64,000 nt of DNA, taken from positions 1 to 64,000 of the forward strand of contig NZ_RHNT01000003.1 in assembly GCF_003946325.1 (NCBI RefSeq), in the 5' to 3' direction. A program made the translations under genes and the position numbers. The stretch comes from Companilactobacillus furfuricola. Its GTDB lineage: Bacteria; Bacillota; Bacilli; Lactobacillales; Lactobacillaceae. The notes under the pieces are model-generated. The model made no database searches. It was not told the DNA's origin and saw only the letters and a program-made list of their open reading frames with translations. Positions 25,417-36,240 of this stretch are shown one piece after another (positions within the stretch are counted from its first letter, which is position 1; the number at the start of each line of letters is the position of its first letter).

Positions 25417-27285
25417 TTATTTGTCTTTATCAGGATCTACTTCTTTGAAGTCACCGTCAACGGTCTTACCATCGTCACCCTTATCTTTATCATCGTTACC
25501 TTGGGCACCATCATTGCCTTGAGCTGCGCCATCAGCGCCACCTTGAGCCTGTTGTGCTTGTTGATAAAGTTTTACTGATAAGTCTTGGATGATCTTATTC
25601 AAATCATCGCGTTTTGACTTCATTTCTTCAATGTCACCAGAATCTTGAGCTTTCTTCAAAGCATCACGGGCATCTTCAGCCTTCTTGATCTCGTCATCTG
25701 AAACTTTGCCTTTGACATCTTTAAGAGTCTTATCTGTTTGGAACAATGCTTGTTCAACGTCGTTCTTAACATCAACTTCCTCTTTACGCTTGTTGTCTTC
25801 AGCTTCGTTTTCTTTGGCTTCTTTCATCATTTGATCGATTTCTTCATCGCTCAAACCTGATGAACTCTTGATAGTGATCTTTTGTTCCTTGTTAGTTCCC
25901 ATATCCTTAGCAGAAACATTAACGATACCATTCTTATCAATATCGAATGTAACTTGGATCTGAGGAACACCACGAGGAGCTGCTGGAATGTCTGTTAATT
26001 GGAAACGACCTAATGTCTTGTTGTCAGCAGCCATTGGACGTTCACCTTGTAATACGTGGATATCAACAGCACTTTGGTTATCAGCAGCAGTAGAGAATAC
26101 TTGTGACTTACTTGTAGGAATTGTGGTATTTCTGTCGATCAACTTAGTGAAGACTCCACCCATTGTTTCAATACCTAATGACAATGGAGTAACATCAAGC
26201 AAGACAACGTCTTTAACATCACCAGAAATAACACCACCTTGAATAGCAGCACCTAAAGCAACAGCTTCGTCAGGGTTGATTGAGTGGTCTGGTTTCTTTA
26301 CTGTCCATTTTTCAACGGCGTCTTGTACTGCAGGAATACGTGTTGAACCACCATTCAAGATAACTTTATCGATGTCACTATTTGAAAGGCCTGCATCTTT
26401 AAGAGCATTTTCAACTGGTGTCTTAGTTCTTTCAACTAGATCAGCAGTTAATTCATCAAACTTAGCACGTGTAAGTGTTTCTTCCAAGTGAAGAGGACCA
26501 TTTGCACCGGATGAGATAAATGGCAAGCTGATAGAAGTTTGGTTGACACCTGAAAGGTCCTTCTTAGCTTTTTCAGCAGCGTCCTTTAATCTTTGAACAG
26601 CCATCTTATCTTGTGACAAGTCAACTCCGTTCTTAGCTTTGAATTGATCTACTAACCAATCCATGATGTGTTTATCAAAATCATCACCACCAAGTTTTGT
26701 ATCACCATTTGTTGAAAGTACTTCGAAGACACCGTCACCTAATTCAAGGATCGAAACATCAAATGTACCACCACCAAGGTCGTATACTAAGATCTTTTCG
26801 TCACCCTTGTCATTGTCCAAACCATAAGCCAATGCTGAAGCTGTTGGTTCGTTAACGATACGTTGAACATTTAATCCAGCGATCTTACCAGCATCTTTAG
26901 TTGCTTGTCTTTGTGAATCGTTGAAGTATGCAGGAACCGTAACAACAGCATCTGTAACTTCTTCACCTAAATAATCTTCTGAGAATTTCTTAATGTATTG
27001 TAGGATCATTGCAGAAATTTCTTGTGGTGTGTATGATTTGCCACCCACAGTAACTTTGTATCCTGCTTCACCCATGTGTCTCTTAATAGATGATACTGTA
27101 TCTGGGTTTGTGATTGCTTGTCTTTTAGCAACTTCACCTACTTGGATTTCACCATCTTTAAATGCAACTACAGAAGGAGTTGTTCTAGCACCTTCAGGGT
27201 TGGCAATAATCTTGGGAGAACCACCTTCAAGAACAGCTACAGCTGAGTTTGTAGTACCCAAATCAATACCGATTACTTTAGACAT
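25417..27285 (-). CDS. dnaK: Chaperone protein DnaK (Hsp70)
   Basis: ATP-dependent chaperone of 622 aa. The nucleotide-binding domain shows [26 protein letters not shown] and [13 protein letters not shown]. The linker [19 protein letters not shown] leads into the substrate-binding beta-domain, and a helical lid ends in a Gly/Ala/Asp-rich tail. It lacks the 24-residue segment of Gram-negative DnaK in the nucleotide domain, as expected for Firmicutes. ATG 27285 is taken as the start because GAGG lies 9 nt upstream and the product begins [10 protein letters not shown]. It is third in hrcA-grpE-dnaK-dnaJ. Confidence 0.98.
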   Translation of the reverse strand: MSKVIGIDLGTTNSAVAVLEGGSPKIIANPEGARTTPSVVAFKDGEIQVGEVAKRQAITNPDTVSSIKRHMGEAGYKVTVGGKSYTPQEISAMILQYIKKFSEDYLGEEVTDAVVTVPAYFNDSQRQATKDAGKIAGLNVQRIVNEPTASALAYGLDNDKGDEKILVYDLGGGTFDVSILELGDGVFEVLSTNGDTKLGGDDFDKHIMDWLVDQFKAKNGVDLSQDKMAVQRLKDAAEKAKKDLSGVNQTSISLPFISSGANGPLHLEETLTRAKFDELTADLVERTKTPVENALKDAGLSNSDIDKVILNGGSTRIPAVQDAVEKWTVKKPDHSINPDEAVALGAAIQGGVISGDVKDVVLLDVTPLSLGIETMGGVFTKLIDRNTTIPTSKSQVFSTAADNQSAVDIHVLQGERPMAADNKTLGRFQLTDIPAAPRGVPQIQVTFDIDKNGIVNVSAKDMGTNKEQKITIKSSSGLSDEEIDQMMKEAKENEAEDNKRKEEVDVKNDVEQALFQTDKTLKDVKGKVSDDEIKKAEDARDALKKAQDSGDIEEMKSKRDDLNKIIQDLSVKLYQQAQQAQGGADGAAQGNDGAQGNDDKDKGDDGKTVDGDFKEVDPDKDK

Positions 27286-27313
27286 ATACAAATACCTCTT
27301 TTTTAAAATTTAA

Positions 27314-27892
27314 TTATTTTGCAACGATTACCATTGCTGGACGTAAAACTCGATCATTGAGTTTATAACCCTTTTGAAGAACTTGAACGACTGTGTCTTC
27401 TGGATGATCCTTGTCAGCAGGAACAGTTTGTACTGCTTGACTGTCATTAGGATCGAACTTCTCACCAACATTGTCGATAGCAGTCACGTTGTTATCAGTG
27501 ATTGCTTTAACCATATGTTGCTGAACCATTTCCACACCCTTCTTCAATTGTTTGCCAGTTTCATCATTAACTTCAACGGTCAATGCACGCTCTAAGTTAT
27601 CTAAAACTGGAAGGATCTCCTTGGCTAAATTTTGGCCATCATATTTAATGATGCCAGCAATTTCTTTCTTTTGCCGATTAGCCATATTTTGAATTTCTGC
27701 CTGTGAACGAATATATTTATCATCTAATTCAGAATTCTTTTGCTTGAGATCTTCAATTTGCTTTTGAAGTTCAGCGATCTGTGGATCTACCTTCTGATCT
27801 GTGGTAGTTTCCTCAGTAGCTTTTGCTTCTGATTTCTTTGGATCAGCTTCTTTTGAAGCTTGAGCTTGTTGCTCTTTTTCCTTCTCTGCCAT
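27314..27892 (-). CDS. grpE: Nucleotide exchange factor GrpE
   Basis: Releases ADP from DnaK. The 192-aa protein has a disordered acidic/Ala-rich N-terminus (about 1-40), a long coiled coil (IAELQKQIEDLKQKNSELDDKY), the four-helix region with QNMANRQKKE, and the C-terminal beta-wing ending in LRPAMVIVAK. GGAGG precedes the ATG. It lies 14 bp after hrcA. Confidence 0.97.
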   Translation of the reverse strand: MAEKEKEQQAQASKEADPKKSEAKATEETTTDQKVDPQIAELQKQIEDLKQKNSELDDKYIRSQAEIQNMANRQKKEIAGIIKYDGQNLAKEILPVLDNLERALTVEVNDETGKQLKKGVEMVQQHMVKAITDNNVTAIDNVGEKFDPNDSQAVQTVPADKDHPEDTVVQVLQKGYKLNDRVLRPAMVIVAK

Positions 27893-27906
27893 TACAGCCT
27901 CCTATA

Positions 27907-28953
27907 TCATGAATCATCATATCTCGAATAATAATCGATCAGTCGTTTGGCTAGCTCTGTTCTAAATTCACCGAGTAGCCCGATCAACTGCGAATAATGC
28001 ATTGTCGTTGGACCTAGCAAGGCAATTATTCCTTTACCGTGATGACCAACATCATAATCAGCCGTGATAATGCTGTAGTTCTTCAACACATCTGAACCCA
28101 GCTCACTTCCTAATCTAACCTTGATCCCGCTTTCTGAAGAACTAGGGTCAAGCAGTTTCTTAAGATCGTTGCTTTGATTGATGATTGAAAACAACGATTG
28201 AACCTCCTGCATGTCATTGCCATCCGCATAATTCAACAAGTTCAATTGCCCGTCGACAAAGTACTTATCAGAATCGGCTTTCTTGAACAATTCATCGACC
28301 ATGTCCACTAAACCATTAGCTGAATGCATGTAGTTAGATAAAATGATTGGTACATCATCATGTAACATCTCAATGACTTTTGGTAAAGGTTGACCAACTA
28401 ATTTGTCATTAACGATCTTGACAAATCTTTCAATTAAAGAACTGTCTAATTCATCATCAACTGTATAAATGTTGTTCTCAACATTGTTATCGCTCGTAAC
28501 GATAATTGCCATTATTTGATGGGAATTAAGTGGAACGATTCTGAATCCAGTTAACAATGTTTTGCTGCTTTCAGGACCTAAAGTTATCGCTGTATAACTG
28601 GTTAAGTGTGAAAGTATTTTAGCAGACCTTTCGATAATATCATCAAGTTGATGATAAGTATGCCCGAAATCCTCATCGATTTTCTTAGAGACATCTCTTG
28701 GAACCACACTAGGTTGGACTAGATAATCCAAGTAATAACGATATCCTAAAATCGATGGGACTCTACCAGAGGATAGATGAGTCTTCTCGAGATAGCCTAT
28801 CTCCTCTAGCGTAGCCATTTCATTTCTGATCGTTGCCGAACTAACATGAAATGGTAAAGCATTCATCAACGTCTTTGATCCAACCGGCTGGCCGGTATCT
28901 GTAAAAATGCGCACGACTTCTCTCAAGATAGCATCTTGACGTTCCGATAACAT
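27907..28953 (-). CDS. hrcA: Heat-inducible transcription repressor HrcA
   Basis: Binds the CIRCE operator and represses the chaperone operon; its folding depends on GroEL in the known systems. The 348-aa length is normal. The N-terminal winged helix reads LSERQDAILREVVRIFTDTG and SSATIRNEMATLEEIGYL, followed by the inserted dimerisation domain and the C-terminal GAF-like domain. AAAAGGAGG precedes the ATG. It is first in its operon, and a CIRCE site lies 16 bp before the start, so it is autoregulated. Confidence 0.97.
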   Translation of the reverse strand: MLSERQDAILREVVRIFTDTGQPVGSKTLMNALPFHVSSATIRNEMATLEEIGYLEKTHLSSGRVPSILGYRYYLDYLVQPSVVPRDVSKKIDEDFGHTYHQLDDIIERSAKILSHLTSYTAITLGPESSKTLLTGFRIVPLNSHQIMAIIVTSDNNVENNIYTVDDELDSSLIERFVKIVNDKLVGQPLPKVIEMLHDDVPIILSNYMHSANGLVDMVDELFKKADSDKYFVDGQLNLLNYADGNDMQEVQSLFSIINQSNDLKKLLDPSSSESGIKVRLGSELGSDVLKNYSIITADYDVGHHGKGIIALLGPTTMHYSQLIGLLGEFRTELAKRLIDYYSRYDDS

Positions 28954-28968
28954 TATACCGTCCTCCTT

Positions 28969-29032
28969 TTAGCACTATTCATATTGGAGTGCTAACAATG
29001 TAAAATATAACAATCTAGCCTTTATGTGTCAA
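28969..29032 (-). promoter_or_regulatory. hrcA operon promoter with CIRCE operator
   Basis: Minus-strand -35 TTGACA (29027-29032), 17-bp spacer and -10 TATATT (29004-29009). Just downstream, 28969-28995, is a CIRCE element: TTAGCACTA, nine bases, GAGTGCTAA, one mismatch from the consensus inverted repeat. HrcA bound there would cover the transcription start. Confidence 0.95.
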
Positions 29033-29300
29033 GTAATGCACTTTAAAAAAATAAAAATAGTCTTGTCATAAATTTCTGACGATAATCCATTCTGTTTGCG
29101 TACAAAAATTAATAAATATTATTCAGATTTTTATTACATAATATAATTTACAATGATAATTCGATCCCAACTAACAACCAAATTTGCTTATTTCAAAAGA
29201 ACATTATTTTTACAAACAAAAAATCCCACGATTGTGAGATTTTTAAAATTGATTGAATTTGTGATCTCTATGACATAAACCGTCAATCAATTATTGTTAT
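29033..29300. other. Intergenic stretch between hrcA promoter and ribF, with the ribF terminator
   Basis: No gene. AAAAATCCCAC-GATT-GTGAGATTTTT (29218-29244) is a terminator for the minus-strand ribF transcript. The rest is AT-rich and shows nothing I can support. Confidence 0.75.
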
Positions 29301-30239
29301 TTATTCAAGATTTCGTAGTAAAGCTTTGGAATCATCTTGATCATGGTGTAATTGTGCAATCAAGCCGTCAGGACCATTGAATTTGATCTCTCCCCGCAAA
29401 TAATGGATCCACTCTATAGTTATAGGCTGGTCATAAATGTCTTGATCAAAGTCGAAAATATTGCATTCAACGGTGATCCCGGTATTCTCAGAAAATGTTA
29501 CATTGTAACCCACTGAGGTCATTGAGTCATACCATTTTCCATCTACTTTAATACGTGTCGCGTACACTCCGATCGATGGGATCAATTCATCTTGACCAAT
29601 TGCTAAATTGGCTGTTGGGAATCCTAAAGTCCGTCCTCTTTGTAAACCATGAACCACGATCCCCGTGTTTTGATAATAGTAGCCTAATAAATGATTAGCC
29701 TGATCAATTTGATCTGACAAGATCAAGTCTTTGATCGAACTCGAGCCGATTTTTTCTTCATCAAAAGTTTGTTTAGGAACAGTAATGATCTCAAATTTAT
29801 CACGTGAATATTGCGGCAGAGTTTGCATATTTGCAATATCACGTTTGCCATAAGTGTAGTCAAATCCACCAACGACAAATTTAGCTCTCATATTGATCAT
29901 ATAATTATCAACAAATTCTTGTGGAGTTAATTTAGAAAAATCGGTTGTGAATTTTATGAAATATAAATCGTCAACCCCTAATTTCTCGATCAAGGCTGCT
30001 TTTCGTTTTTCGGTTGATAAATATTTGAAATTTTGTTCTTTTTGATAAACCACTCGAGGTGAACGATCAAAAGTAATCAAAACTGATCTAAGGCCATGCT
30101 TCTTAGCAATATCGACCCCAGTTTTAATGACTTTCTGATGTCCTCGATGCACTCCATCAAAAAAGCCCATGATCAAAACGGTATCTTGTTGTGGTATTTC
30201 GTCTTCTTTTAGTGGATGCGTTACATGTAGTATCTTCAT
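29301..30239 (-). CDS. ribF: Bifunctional riboflavin kinase / FAD synthetase
   Basis: Makes FMN from riboflavin and FAD from FMN. The 312-aa protein begins with the nucleotidyltransferase domain (VLIMGFFDGVHRGHQKVI with the HxGH-like motif, GGFDYTYGKRD, then SSSIKDLI). The riboflavin kinase domain follows: GYYYQNTGIVVHGLQRGRTLGFPTANL, with the PTAN motif that binds phosphate and magnesium. ATG 30239 is preferred over 30245 because AAGAAG then has a 6-nt spacing. It lies downstream of truB, the usual lactobacillar order. Confidence 0.96.
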   Translation of the reverse strand: MKILHVTHPLKEDEIPQQDTVLIMGFFDGVHRGHQKVIKTGVDIAKKHGLRSVLITFDRSPRVVYQKEQNFKYLSTEKRKAALIEKLGVDDLYFIKFTTDFSKLTPQEFVDNYMINMRAKFVVGGFDYTYGKRDIANMQTLPQYSRDKFEIITVPKQTFDEEKIGSSSIKDLILSDQIDQANHLLGYYYQNTGIVVHGLQRGRTLGFPTANLAIGQDELIPSIGVYATRIKVDGKWYDSMTSVGYNVTFSENTGITVECNIFDFDQDIYDQPITIEWIHYLRGEIKFNGPDGLIAQLHHDQDDSKALLRNLE

Positions 30240-30250
30240 AGCCATCTTCT

Positions 30251-31159
30251 TTACTCATTTTGTAATAACATTATGTCTGGTACCCAGGTATTCCTATCCG
30301 GATCAAAGCGATAAATAGCCTTCGTAACGCCATTTCTTTGTACACGCAGTAATTCGTCTTGGTTTTGTTGGTTTAAATTTAAAAAGCCACCGTGAATCAC
30401 CTTGATCTCCCATTCATCGTCGGTCAGTTGATGTGCAGGTAAATAATTTAGGACATCATCAATGCTTTTAATGAAATCGTTACTACCTGATTTTACCATT
30501 GATTCGATCTCAGACAATTTGAAAGTATCTTTTATTTCATAACCAGCACTTTTTGTTCTAGTTAATTGGGACATAAACGCCGGCAATCCGAGTCGTTGAC
30601 CAAATTCAACTGCCAAAGTTCTGACGTAAGTTCCTTTGGAACAACGAACGTGAAATTTGACTTTTTGTTCACCAATTTCAGAATCAAACTGAGAATCATC
30701 AATTATATGAAAATCGTAAATAGTTATGTTTCTTACTGGTCGTTGTACTTCTATACCTGCGCGAGCATATTCATACAATTTACGTCCGTTGACTTTAACA
30801 GCCGAAAACATCGGTGGAATTTGTTCTAAAGGACCTGTCATATCTTGAAAAACTTGATCTAACTTTTCTTTAGAAATCTGCTCGGTTAATTTAACTTGTT
30901 TGACAGTTTCTCCTTCACGATCCTCAGTAGTTGTTGATCTACCAAGAGTGATCTCCCCCTCATATTCTTTGGGAGAGTTCGTCAAGGTGTTTACTAACTT
31001 GGTAGCCTGTCCAACACAGATCGGTAAAACACCGTCGACTAATGGGTCCAACGTCCCTGTATGACCAACCTTCTTAGTCTTTAAAATTTTTCTCAATAAA
31101 TATACATAATCCGAGCTAGTTTTGCCTAACTCTTTATAAAAAGGAACTACACCATTCAT
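30251..31159 (-). CDS. truB: tRNA pseudouridine(55) synthase
   Basis: Converts U55 in the T-loop of tRNAs to pseudouridine. The 302-aa protein has the catalytic motif KVGHTGTLDPLVDGVLPI with the nucleophilic Asp, then the conserved YEGEI, PPMFSAVKVNGRKLYEYAR and CSKGTYVRTL blocks and a C-terminal PUA-like region. ATG 31159 is the start because CGGAGAA lies 6 nt upstream and the product begins MNGVVPFYK; the longer frame to 31195 has no support. A hairpin separates it from rbfA. Confidence 0.97.
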   Translation of the reverse strand: MNGVVPFYKELGKTSSDYVYLLRKILKTKKVGHTGTLDPLVDGVLPICVGQATKLVNTLTNSPKEYEGEITLGRSTTTEDREGETVKQVKLTEQISKEKLDQVFQDMTGPLEQIPPMFSAVKVNGRKLYEYARAGIEVQRPVRNITIYDFHIIDDSQFDSEIGEQKVKFHVRCSKGTYVRTLAVEFGQRLGLPAFMSQLTRTKSAGYEIKDTFKLSEIESMVKSGSNDFIKSIDDVLNYLPAHQLTDDEWEIKVIHGGFLNLNQQNQDELLRVQRNGVTKAIYRFDPDRNTWVPDIMLLQNE

Positions 31160-31175
31160 AGATTTTCTCCGGATA

Positions 31176-31214
31176 CAAAAATTACACCTAACCACAAAAG
31201 CAATTAGATGTAAT
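31176..31214 (-). terminator. Terminator-like hairpin between rbfA and truB
   Basis: ATTACACCTAA and TTAGATGTAAT pair with one mismatch around an 11-13 nt loop, followed on the minus strand by five T. It probably attenuates expression of truB-ribF. Confidence 0.6.
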
Positions 31215-31225
31215 CTTGTTATTTA

Positions 31226-31582
31226 TTAACGATTTTGTTCATCTTGATGTAATTTAGCGATCAATTGATCGATTTTTTCACCATAACGAACTGATTGATC
31301 TTGTTTGAAAACTAATTCAGGTACTTTGTACAAAGTTAAACGTGAACCTAGTTCTCCACGGATCAAACCTTTTGCTTTATCCAATCCTGCTTGTGTTTTT
31401 TCAACGTCGCTAGCTTTTTCCGACAAAATACTATAAAAAATAGTTGCTTGTTGGAGGTCGCCAGTCATTTCGACGCCGGTGACTGTAACACCTTGAACAC
31501 GTGGATCACGGACTCTTTTTAGTAAAATATCATTTACTTCTTTTTGAATTTCTTGTTCGACTCTACCAATACGATGTTTCAT
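31226..31582 (-). CDS. rbfA: Ribosome-binding factor A
   Basis: Assists maturation of the 16S rRNA 5' end in the 30S subunit. The 118-aa single KH-like domain begins with KHRIGRVEQEIQKEVNDIL and contains VTVTGVEMTGDLQQATIFYSIL and the conserved Arg-Val-Pro-like LYKVPELVFKQD segment. It lies 11 bp after infB in the nusA-infB operon. Confidence 0.97.
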   Translation of the reverse strand: MKHRIGRVEQEIQKEVNDILLKRVRDPRVQGVTVTGVEMTGDLQQATIFYSILSEKASDVEKTQAGLDKAKGLIRGELGSRLTLYKVPELVFKQDQSVRYGEKIDQLIAKLHQDEQNR

Positions 31583-31593
31583 TATATCATCTC

Positions 31594-34356
31594 CTATTTG
31601 ACAGGAACTTGTTCCATCACATAGGCTTCGATTTCGTCGCCAATCTTGATGTCATTGTAGTTTTCAATTGTAACACCACATTCGAATCCTGACTTAACTT
31701 CTTTGACGTCATCCTTGAATCTCTTAAGTGAGCCAAGTTTACCTTCGTATTTAACGATACCATCTCTGATAAGTCTTACGCCACTATCTCTTGTGATCTT
31801 ACCATTATCTACGATACAACCTGCGATGGTACCGATCTTAGATACAGAATATGTTTCACGAACTGTTAAGTTACCAGTAACTTTTTCTTCATAGACAGGT
31901 TCAAGCATACCCTTCATAGCAGCAGTCACTTCATCAATTGCCTTGTAAATAACTCTGTGAAGACGAATGTCAACATTTTCTTCCTTAGCCTGACTACGTG
32001 CCTGAGCAGTCGGTCTGACGTTGAATCCAATGATGATGGCATTTGATGCTGAAGCTAAAGTAACATCACTTTCTGTGATCGCACCAACGGCTTGATGGAT
32101 AATGTTGACACGAACGCCCTCAACATCGATCTTCTTCAAACTTCCTGCGATAGCTTCTGCAGAACCTTGAACGTCGGCCTTGATAATAACGTCAACCGTC
32201 TTAAGTTCTCCTTGTTTCATTGTTTCAAACAAGTTATCCAATGTAACAGGGTTAGTATTTTGACGTTCTTTTTGAAGTGCACGACTTGCACGTTCTTCAC
32301 CAGCTGCACGGGCTGTCTTTTCATCATCAAAGACAACAAACTTGTCAGCTGATTCAGGAACATCATTCAAACCTGTGATCTCGATAGGTTGAGAAGGAAC
32401 AGCCTTCTTAACTTCTTTACCATGATCATTAGTCATAGTTCTAACACGACCATAAGTATTACCAACAACGATTGGATCACCAACGTGTAAGGTACCTTGT
32501 TGTACTAATAGTGATGCAACAGGTCCACGTCCCTTATCCAATTTAGCTTCGATAACAGTACCGATAGCCTTTTGATCAGGGTTAGCTTTAAGTTCAAGCA
32601 CATCAGCTTCCAAGTTGATCATCTCAAGTAATTGATCGACGTTTGTTCCCATCTTAGCAGAAATATTAACGAAGATAGTATCCCCACCGTAATCTTCAGG
32701 AATCAAATCATATTCCATTAATTGTTCTGTAACGTGTTGTGGATTTGCGCCTGGCTTATCGATCTTATTGACAGCCACAATAATTGGGTCATTTGCGGCC
32801 TTGGCATGGTTGATAGCTTCGATTGTCTGTGGCATAACACCATCATCAGCAGCTACAACTAATACAACGATATCAGTGATATCGGCACCACGTGCACGCA
32901 TATTAGTAAAGGCAGCGTGTCCAGGTGTATCCAAGAAGGTGATCAAACGATCTTGTAATCTTACTTGGTAAGCACCAATATGTTGTGTAATACCACCGGC
33001 TTCACCAGCAGTGACATGTGTATGTCTTAAGTGGTCAAGCAAGGTTGTCTTACCATGATCAACGTGTCCCATAATAGTAACAACTGGTGGTCTTGGTGTT
33101 TGATTCTCAGTATTCTTAGTTTCTGCTTCAAAGTACTTGTCGATATCAGAAATATCTTCTTCGACTTTTTCTTCAGCATTGATACCGTAATCAGTTGCCA
33201 ACAACTCAATAGTATCCTTATCTAGGGATTGATTTTGGTTGATCATAATTCCTAGCATAAATAGCTTCTTAACGATTTCAGCTGGTTCACGGTGAAGGAT
33301 CTTACCTAAGTCTTGTGCATTCATACCAACAGTGTAGACCAATGTTTCTGGTAATGGACGTTCTTTTCTTTGTGGCATAACCTTCTTAGGTTCATTACGT
33401 TGTTGACGTTGTTGTCTCTTTCTTTCCTTCTTCTTCTTACGTGTTCCGTAAGGATTGGCAAGGTTGGTCTTGTGACCAAAATTACGATTGTTGTTATTAT
33501 TTGGCTTCTTGTATTCTGCCTTTGGAGTTGGAGTAGCCTTTGCTGCAGTATTGTTAGGCTTAGATACCACGGTACTGCGGTTATTTGTTTGTGCTGCAGG
33601 ACGATTGTTATTGTTGTTGTGATTATTATTATTGAATCGTCTTGAATCGTTTGGACGGTTGTTCGAACGATTATTAGCATGGTTGTTATTGTTATGATTA
33701 TTGCTTGAATTATTGTGTCGATTTGTATTAGGACGGTTAGTTGTACGACTTGCGTCTTGAATATTCGTCTTATACTGTTCTAGATATTTGTTTCCTGCAC
33801 TTTGTCTTGGGCGTGGTGCTTGAGCAGTTTGTTCACGTCTAACATTGTTGTTACGACGGTCTCGTGATTGGAAACCTCTGTTGTTATTTGATCTGCTGTT
33901 GTTATTGTTGCTGTTTGAACCATTATTATTACGGTTATTGTTTGGTCGGTTATTTGGACGTTGGTTGTTAGAAGCATTTCTGTTTCCACCATTGTTATTG
34001 TTGTTACGTTGTCCATTATTGTGACCATGATTGTTGTGGTCGAAATGTCCACGATTGTTCTTATTAGGATCACGTCTTACAGCGGAAATCTTGATCTTAG
34101 TCTTATGATCTCCAGATTCAGACTTCTCCTTATTATTTGAATGAGCCGGTTTACTAGTATGTGCAGCATCATTCTTAGTTTCAGTTTTGTGAGCTTTTCC
34201 ACCCTTTAATTCTGAAACAATTTTCTTTTCACTTGATTCATCGACAGATGACATATGGTTCTTGACGTCAACGCCTAATTTAGCAGCAGCATCCAATACA
34301 ACTTGGTTATCGACACTATTTTCTTTTGCAATAGTATAGATTCTCTTTTTGGCCAT
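31594..34356 (-). CDS. infB: Translation initiation factor IF-2
   Basis: GTPase that brings fMet-tRNA to the ribosome. The 920-aa protein has a small N-terminal helical domain ([13 protein letters not shown]). A long low-complexity region follows (about 99-295), dominated by Asn with Arg, Gly and His, and then a Lys/Arg-rich tract ([14 protein letters not shown]). The IF2 N-domain, the G domain (GHVDHGKT at 430-437, [14 protein letters not shown]), domain II, and the C1-C2 domains that bind fMet follow. The Asn-rich region is long for the family and accounts for several spurious open frames on both strands. It sits between ylxQ and rbfA. Confidence 0.98.
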   Translation of the reverse strand: MAKKRIYTIAKENSVDNQVVLDAAAKLGVDVKNHMSSVDESSEKKIVSELKGGKAHKTETKNDAAHTSKPAHSNNKEKSESGDHKTKIKISAVRRDPNKNNRGHFDHNNHGHNNGQRNNNNNGGNRNASNNQRPNNRPNNNRNNNGSNSNNNNSRSNNNRGFQSRDRRNNNVRREQTAQAPRPRQSAGNKYLEQYKTNIQDASRTTNRPNTNRHNNSSNNHNNNNHANNRSNNRPNDSRRFNNNNHNNNNNRPAAQTNNRSTVVSKPNNTAAKATPTPKAEYKKPNNNNNRNFGHKTNLANPYGTRKKKKERKRQQRQQRNEPKKVMPQRKERPLPETLVYTVGMNAQDLGKILHREPAEIVKKLFMLGIMINQNQSLDKDTIELLATDYGINAEEKVEEDISDIDKYFEAETKNTENQTPRPPVVTIMGHVDHGKTTLLDHLRHTHVTAGEAGGITQHIGAYQVRLQDRLITFLDTPGHAAFTNMRARGADITDIVVLVVAADDGVMPQTIEAINHAKAANDPIIVAVNKIDKPGANPQHVTEQLMEYDLIPEDYGGDTIFVNISAKMGTNVDQLLEMINLEADVLELKANPDQKAIGTVIEAKLDKGRGPVASLLVQQGTLHVGDPIVVGNTYGRVRTMTNDHGKEVKKAVPSQPIEITGLNDVPESADKFVVFDDEKTARAAGEERASRALQKERQNTNPVTLDNLFETMKQGELKTVDVIIKADVQGSAEAIAGSLKKIDVEGVRVNIIHQAVGAITESDVTLASASNAIIIGFNVRPTAQARSQAKEENVDIRLHRVIYKAIDEVTAAMKGMLEPVYEEKVTGNLTVRETYSVSKIGTIAGCIVDNGKITRDSGVRLIRDGIVKYEGKLGSLKRFKDDVKEVKSGFECGVTIENYNDIKIGDEIEAYVMEQVPVK

Positions 34357-34369
34357 CCTATCACACTCC

Positions 34370-34669
34370 TTAATTTTGCATAATTTCTTTTAACCTTCTA
34401 GCAATTCCAAGATCAGTTATACCCATAACTTTTCTATCCTTACCAATTGATTTTTTTAACTCATCACTTGAAAAAACATCTATTATCGGAACTTCATAAT
34501 ATGATGTTTTGTCATTAAGTGTTTTCTTAGTTCGTTCACTGCAGTCACTTGCCATTATAACCAATTTTACCGACTTGTCACGAATTCCTTTAATCGTGAG
34601 GTCCGTTCCACCGATTATTTTGCCAGCTCGCAATGCGATCCCTAGAAAATTTAAAAATTGTTCTCTCAA
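34370..34669 (-). CDS. ylxQ: L7Ae-family RNA-binding protein YlxQ
   Basis: A 99-aa L7Ae/L30e-like protein that binds kink-turn RNA in relatives. It shows [20 protein letters not shown] and [20 protein letters not shown], the two parts of the RNA-binding surface. It begins with TTG at 34669, overlapping the ylxR TGA as TTGA, so translation is probably coupled; no strong independent ribosome site is seen. Conserved place between ylxR and infB. Confidence 0.93.
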   Translation of the reverse strand: MREQFLNFLGIALRAGKIIGGTDLTIKGIRDKSVKLVIMASDCSERTKKTLNDKTSYYEVPIIDVFSSDELKKSIGKDRKVMGITDLGIARRLKEIMQN

Positions 34670-34980
34670 TGTTTCTTACCTAAATCACCGAACAGATCCA
34701 TTCGTGCCTTTTGATGATCGACAAATTCAAAGAGCTCATCATAAAATTCTGGTTCAACTTTAGTAGAAAAAACTTTCTCAAGAATTTTCTTTGACTTTGC
34801 TTCTTTAACTGCATCTGGCTCAAGACCCACGTAGGCTCCACGTCCGGACTTCTTACCAGTAGGGTCAATTGAGATATTTCCTTCTTTATCTCTCACTATT
34901 CTTACCATTTCCCTTTTGGGATACATCTTTTCAGTAAGAATATCTTTACGCATTGGTACTTTTCTAGTTGCCATTGCCAT
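34666..34980 (-). CDS. ylxR: YlxR/RnpM family RNA-binding protein
   Basis: A 104-aa basic protein of the YlxR fold. It shows RKVPMRKDILTEKMYPKREMVRIVRDKEG and the family signature SGRGAYVGL. Relatives bind RNA and, in Bacillus subtilis, modulate RNase P. It lies between nusA and ylxQ. The ATG pair at the start follows AAAGGGGGCGATGGC. Confidence 0.93.
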   Translation of the reverse strand: MAMATRKVPMRKDILTEKMYPKREMVRIVRDKEGNISIDPTGKKSGRGAYVGLEPDAVKEAKSKKILEKVFSTKVEPEFYDELFEFVDHQKARMDLFGDLGKKH

Positions 34981-34994
34981 CGCCCCCTTTGTAA

Positions 34995-36230
34995 TTAGTC
35001 TTGTGATTCAGTAGTTTCGTCTTGATCAGCATCTGAACTTTCAGCAGATTCATCTGTTTGATCAGTCACATCATCGCTAGGATCTGTAGCATCAGTTGTA
35101 TCAGTTGATTCTGGATTGTCAGTCTCACCTTCAGTCTCAACGTTGCCGTTTTCGACATCTTCAATGTCCACATCCTGATCGTTATCATCAACGAATTCAA
35201 CTTGTGATTCTGGCTTGATATCGATCTTATAACCAGTTAGCTTAGCAGCTAATCTAGCATTTTGACCTTTTTTACCGATAGCTAGTGAAAGATGATAATC
35301 CGGTACGATCACCATGCATTGTTGTTTATCTTCATCATCAAATTGAACTGCAATTACTTCTGCAGGATTCAAAGCATTTGCGATGTAGTCCACTGGGTCA
35401 TCAACATAAGGTACCACGTCGATATTTTCACCATTCAACTCATCAACAACGGCTTGCACACGGGCACCCTTTGGTCCAACACAAGTTCCCACTGGATCGA
35501 TGTCAGGATTATCTGATTTAACTGCGATCTTAGTACGATCACCAGCTTCTCTGGCAATTGAAACAATTTCTACTGTTCCATCATAAATCTCAGGAACTTC
35601 TTGTTCAAATAGACGCTTGACCAAGTTTGGATCAGTTCTTGAGACAAATACTTGAGGTCCCTTTGTCGCATTTTCTACTTTAGTCACATAAACACGGACA
35701 CGATCACGAGGATTGTAGTTTTCATTAGGCATTTGATCTGATTTTGACATAACAGCCTCGATCTTACCAAAACTAATGTAAACAAAGCGATTATCGCTTC
35801 TTTCAACAATTCCTTGAATGATCTCATGTTCGTATTGGCTATATTCATTATAAATGATATCACGCTCAGCTTCACGGACACGTTGCATAATTACTTGCTT
35901 TGCCGTTTGTGCTGCGATCCGACCAAAATTCTTTGGTGTGACCTCTTCACGAATGTGATCACCGATCTCATAACCACGACTTTGCTTTTGGGCATCATCT
36001 AAGGATATCTCAAGACGATCATCAGCAACTTCTTCAACAACTTCTTTAACTGAATATACGTGAATGTTACCCTTCTTTGCGTCAAATTCTACTTCGACGT
36101 TTTGAGCTTGATTGTAGTTACGTTTGTAAGCAGCAACTAAGGCAGCTTCAAGAGATTCAATAACATATTCTTTCTTGATGCCTTTTTCTTTTTCTAATGC
36201 ATCTAGTGCATCTACCATTTCTTTTGTCAT
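34995..36230 (-). CDS. nusA: Transcription termination/antitermination protein NusA
   Basis: Binds RNA polymerase and nascent RNA and modulates pausing and termination. The 411-aa protein has the N-terminal polymerase-binding domain, an S1 domain (IIQGIVERSDNRFVYISFG) and two KH domains (VGPKGARVQAVVDEL and AIGKKGQNARLAAKL with GxxG loops). A strongly acidic Asp/Glu/Thr/Ser-rich tail covers about 355-411. ATG 36230 follows AAGGAG at the right distance and gives MTKEMVDAL; the longer frame to 36257 has no ribosome site. It lies 10 bp after rimP. Confidence 0.97.
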   Translation of the reverse strand: MTKEMVDALDALEKEKGIKKEYVIESLEAALVAAYKRNYNQAQNVEVEFDAKKGNIHVYSVKEVVEEVADDRLEISLDDAQKQSRGYEIGDHIREEVTPKNFGRIAAQTAKQVIMQRVREAERDIIYNEYSQYEHEIIQGIVERSDNRFVYISFGKIEAVMSKSDQMPNENYNPRDRVRVYVTKVENATKGPQVFVSRTDPNLVKRLFEQEVPEIYDGTVEIVSIAREAGDRTKIAVKSDNPDIDPVGTCVGPKGARVQAVVDELNGENIDVVPYVDDPVDYIANALNPAEVIAVQFDDEDKQQCMVIVPDYHLSLAIGKKGQNARLAAKLTGYKIDIKPESQVEFVDDNDQDVDIEDVENGNVETEGETDNPESTDTTDATDPSDDVTDQTDESAESSDADQDETTESQD

Positions 36231-36240
36231 GTTATTCTCC

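Noticed and set aside
33321-34073. Open frames on both strands inside infB (rich in Ile, Thr, Leu or Val)
   Set aside because: They are shadows of the AAC/AAT-rich Asn tract of IF-2 and have no ribosome sites.
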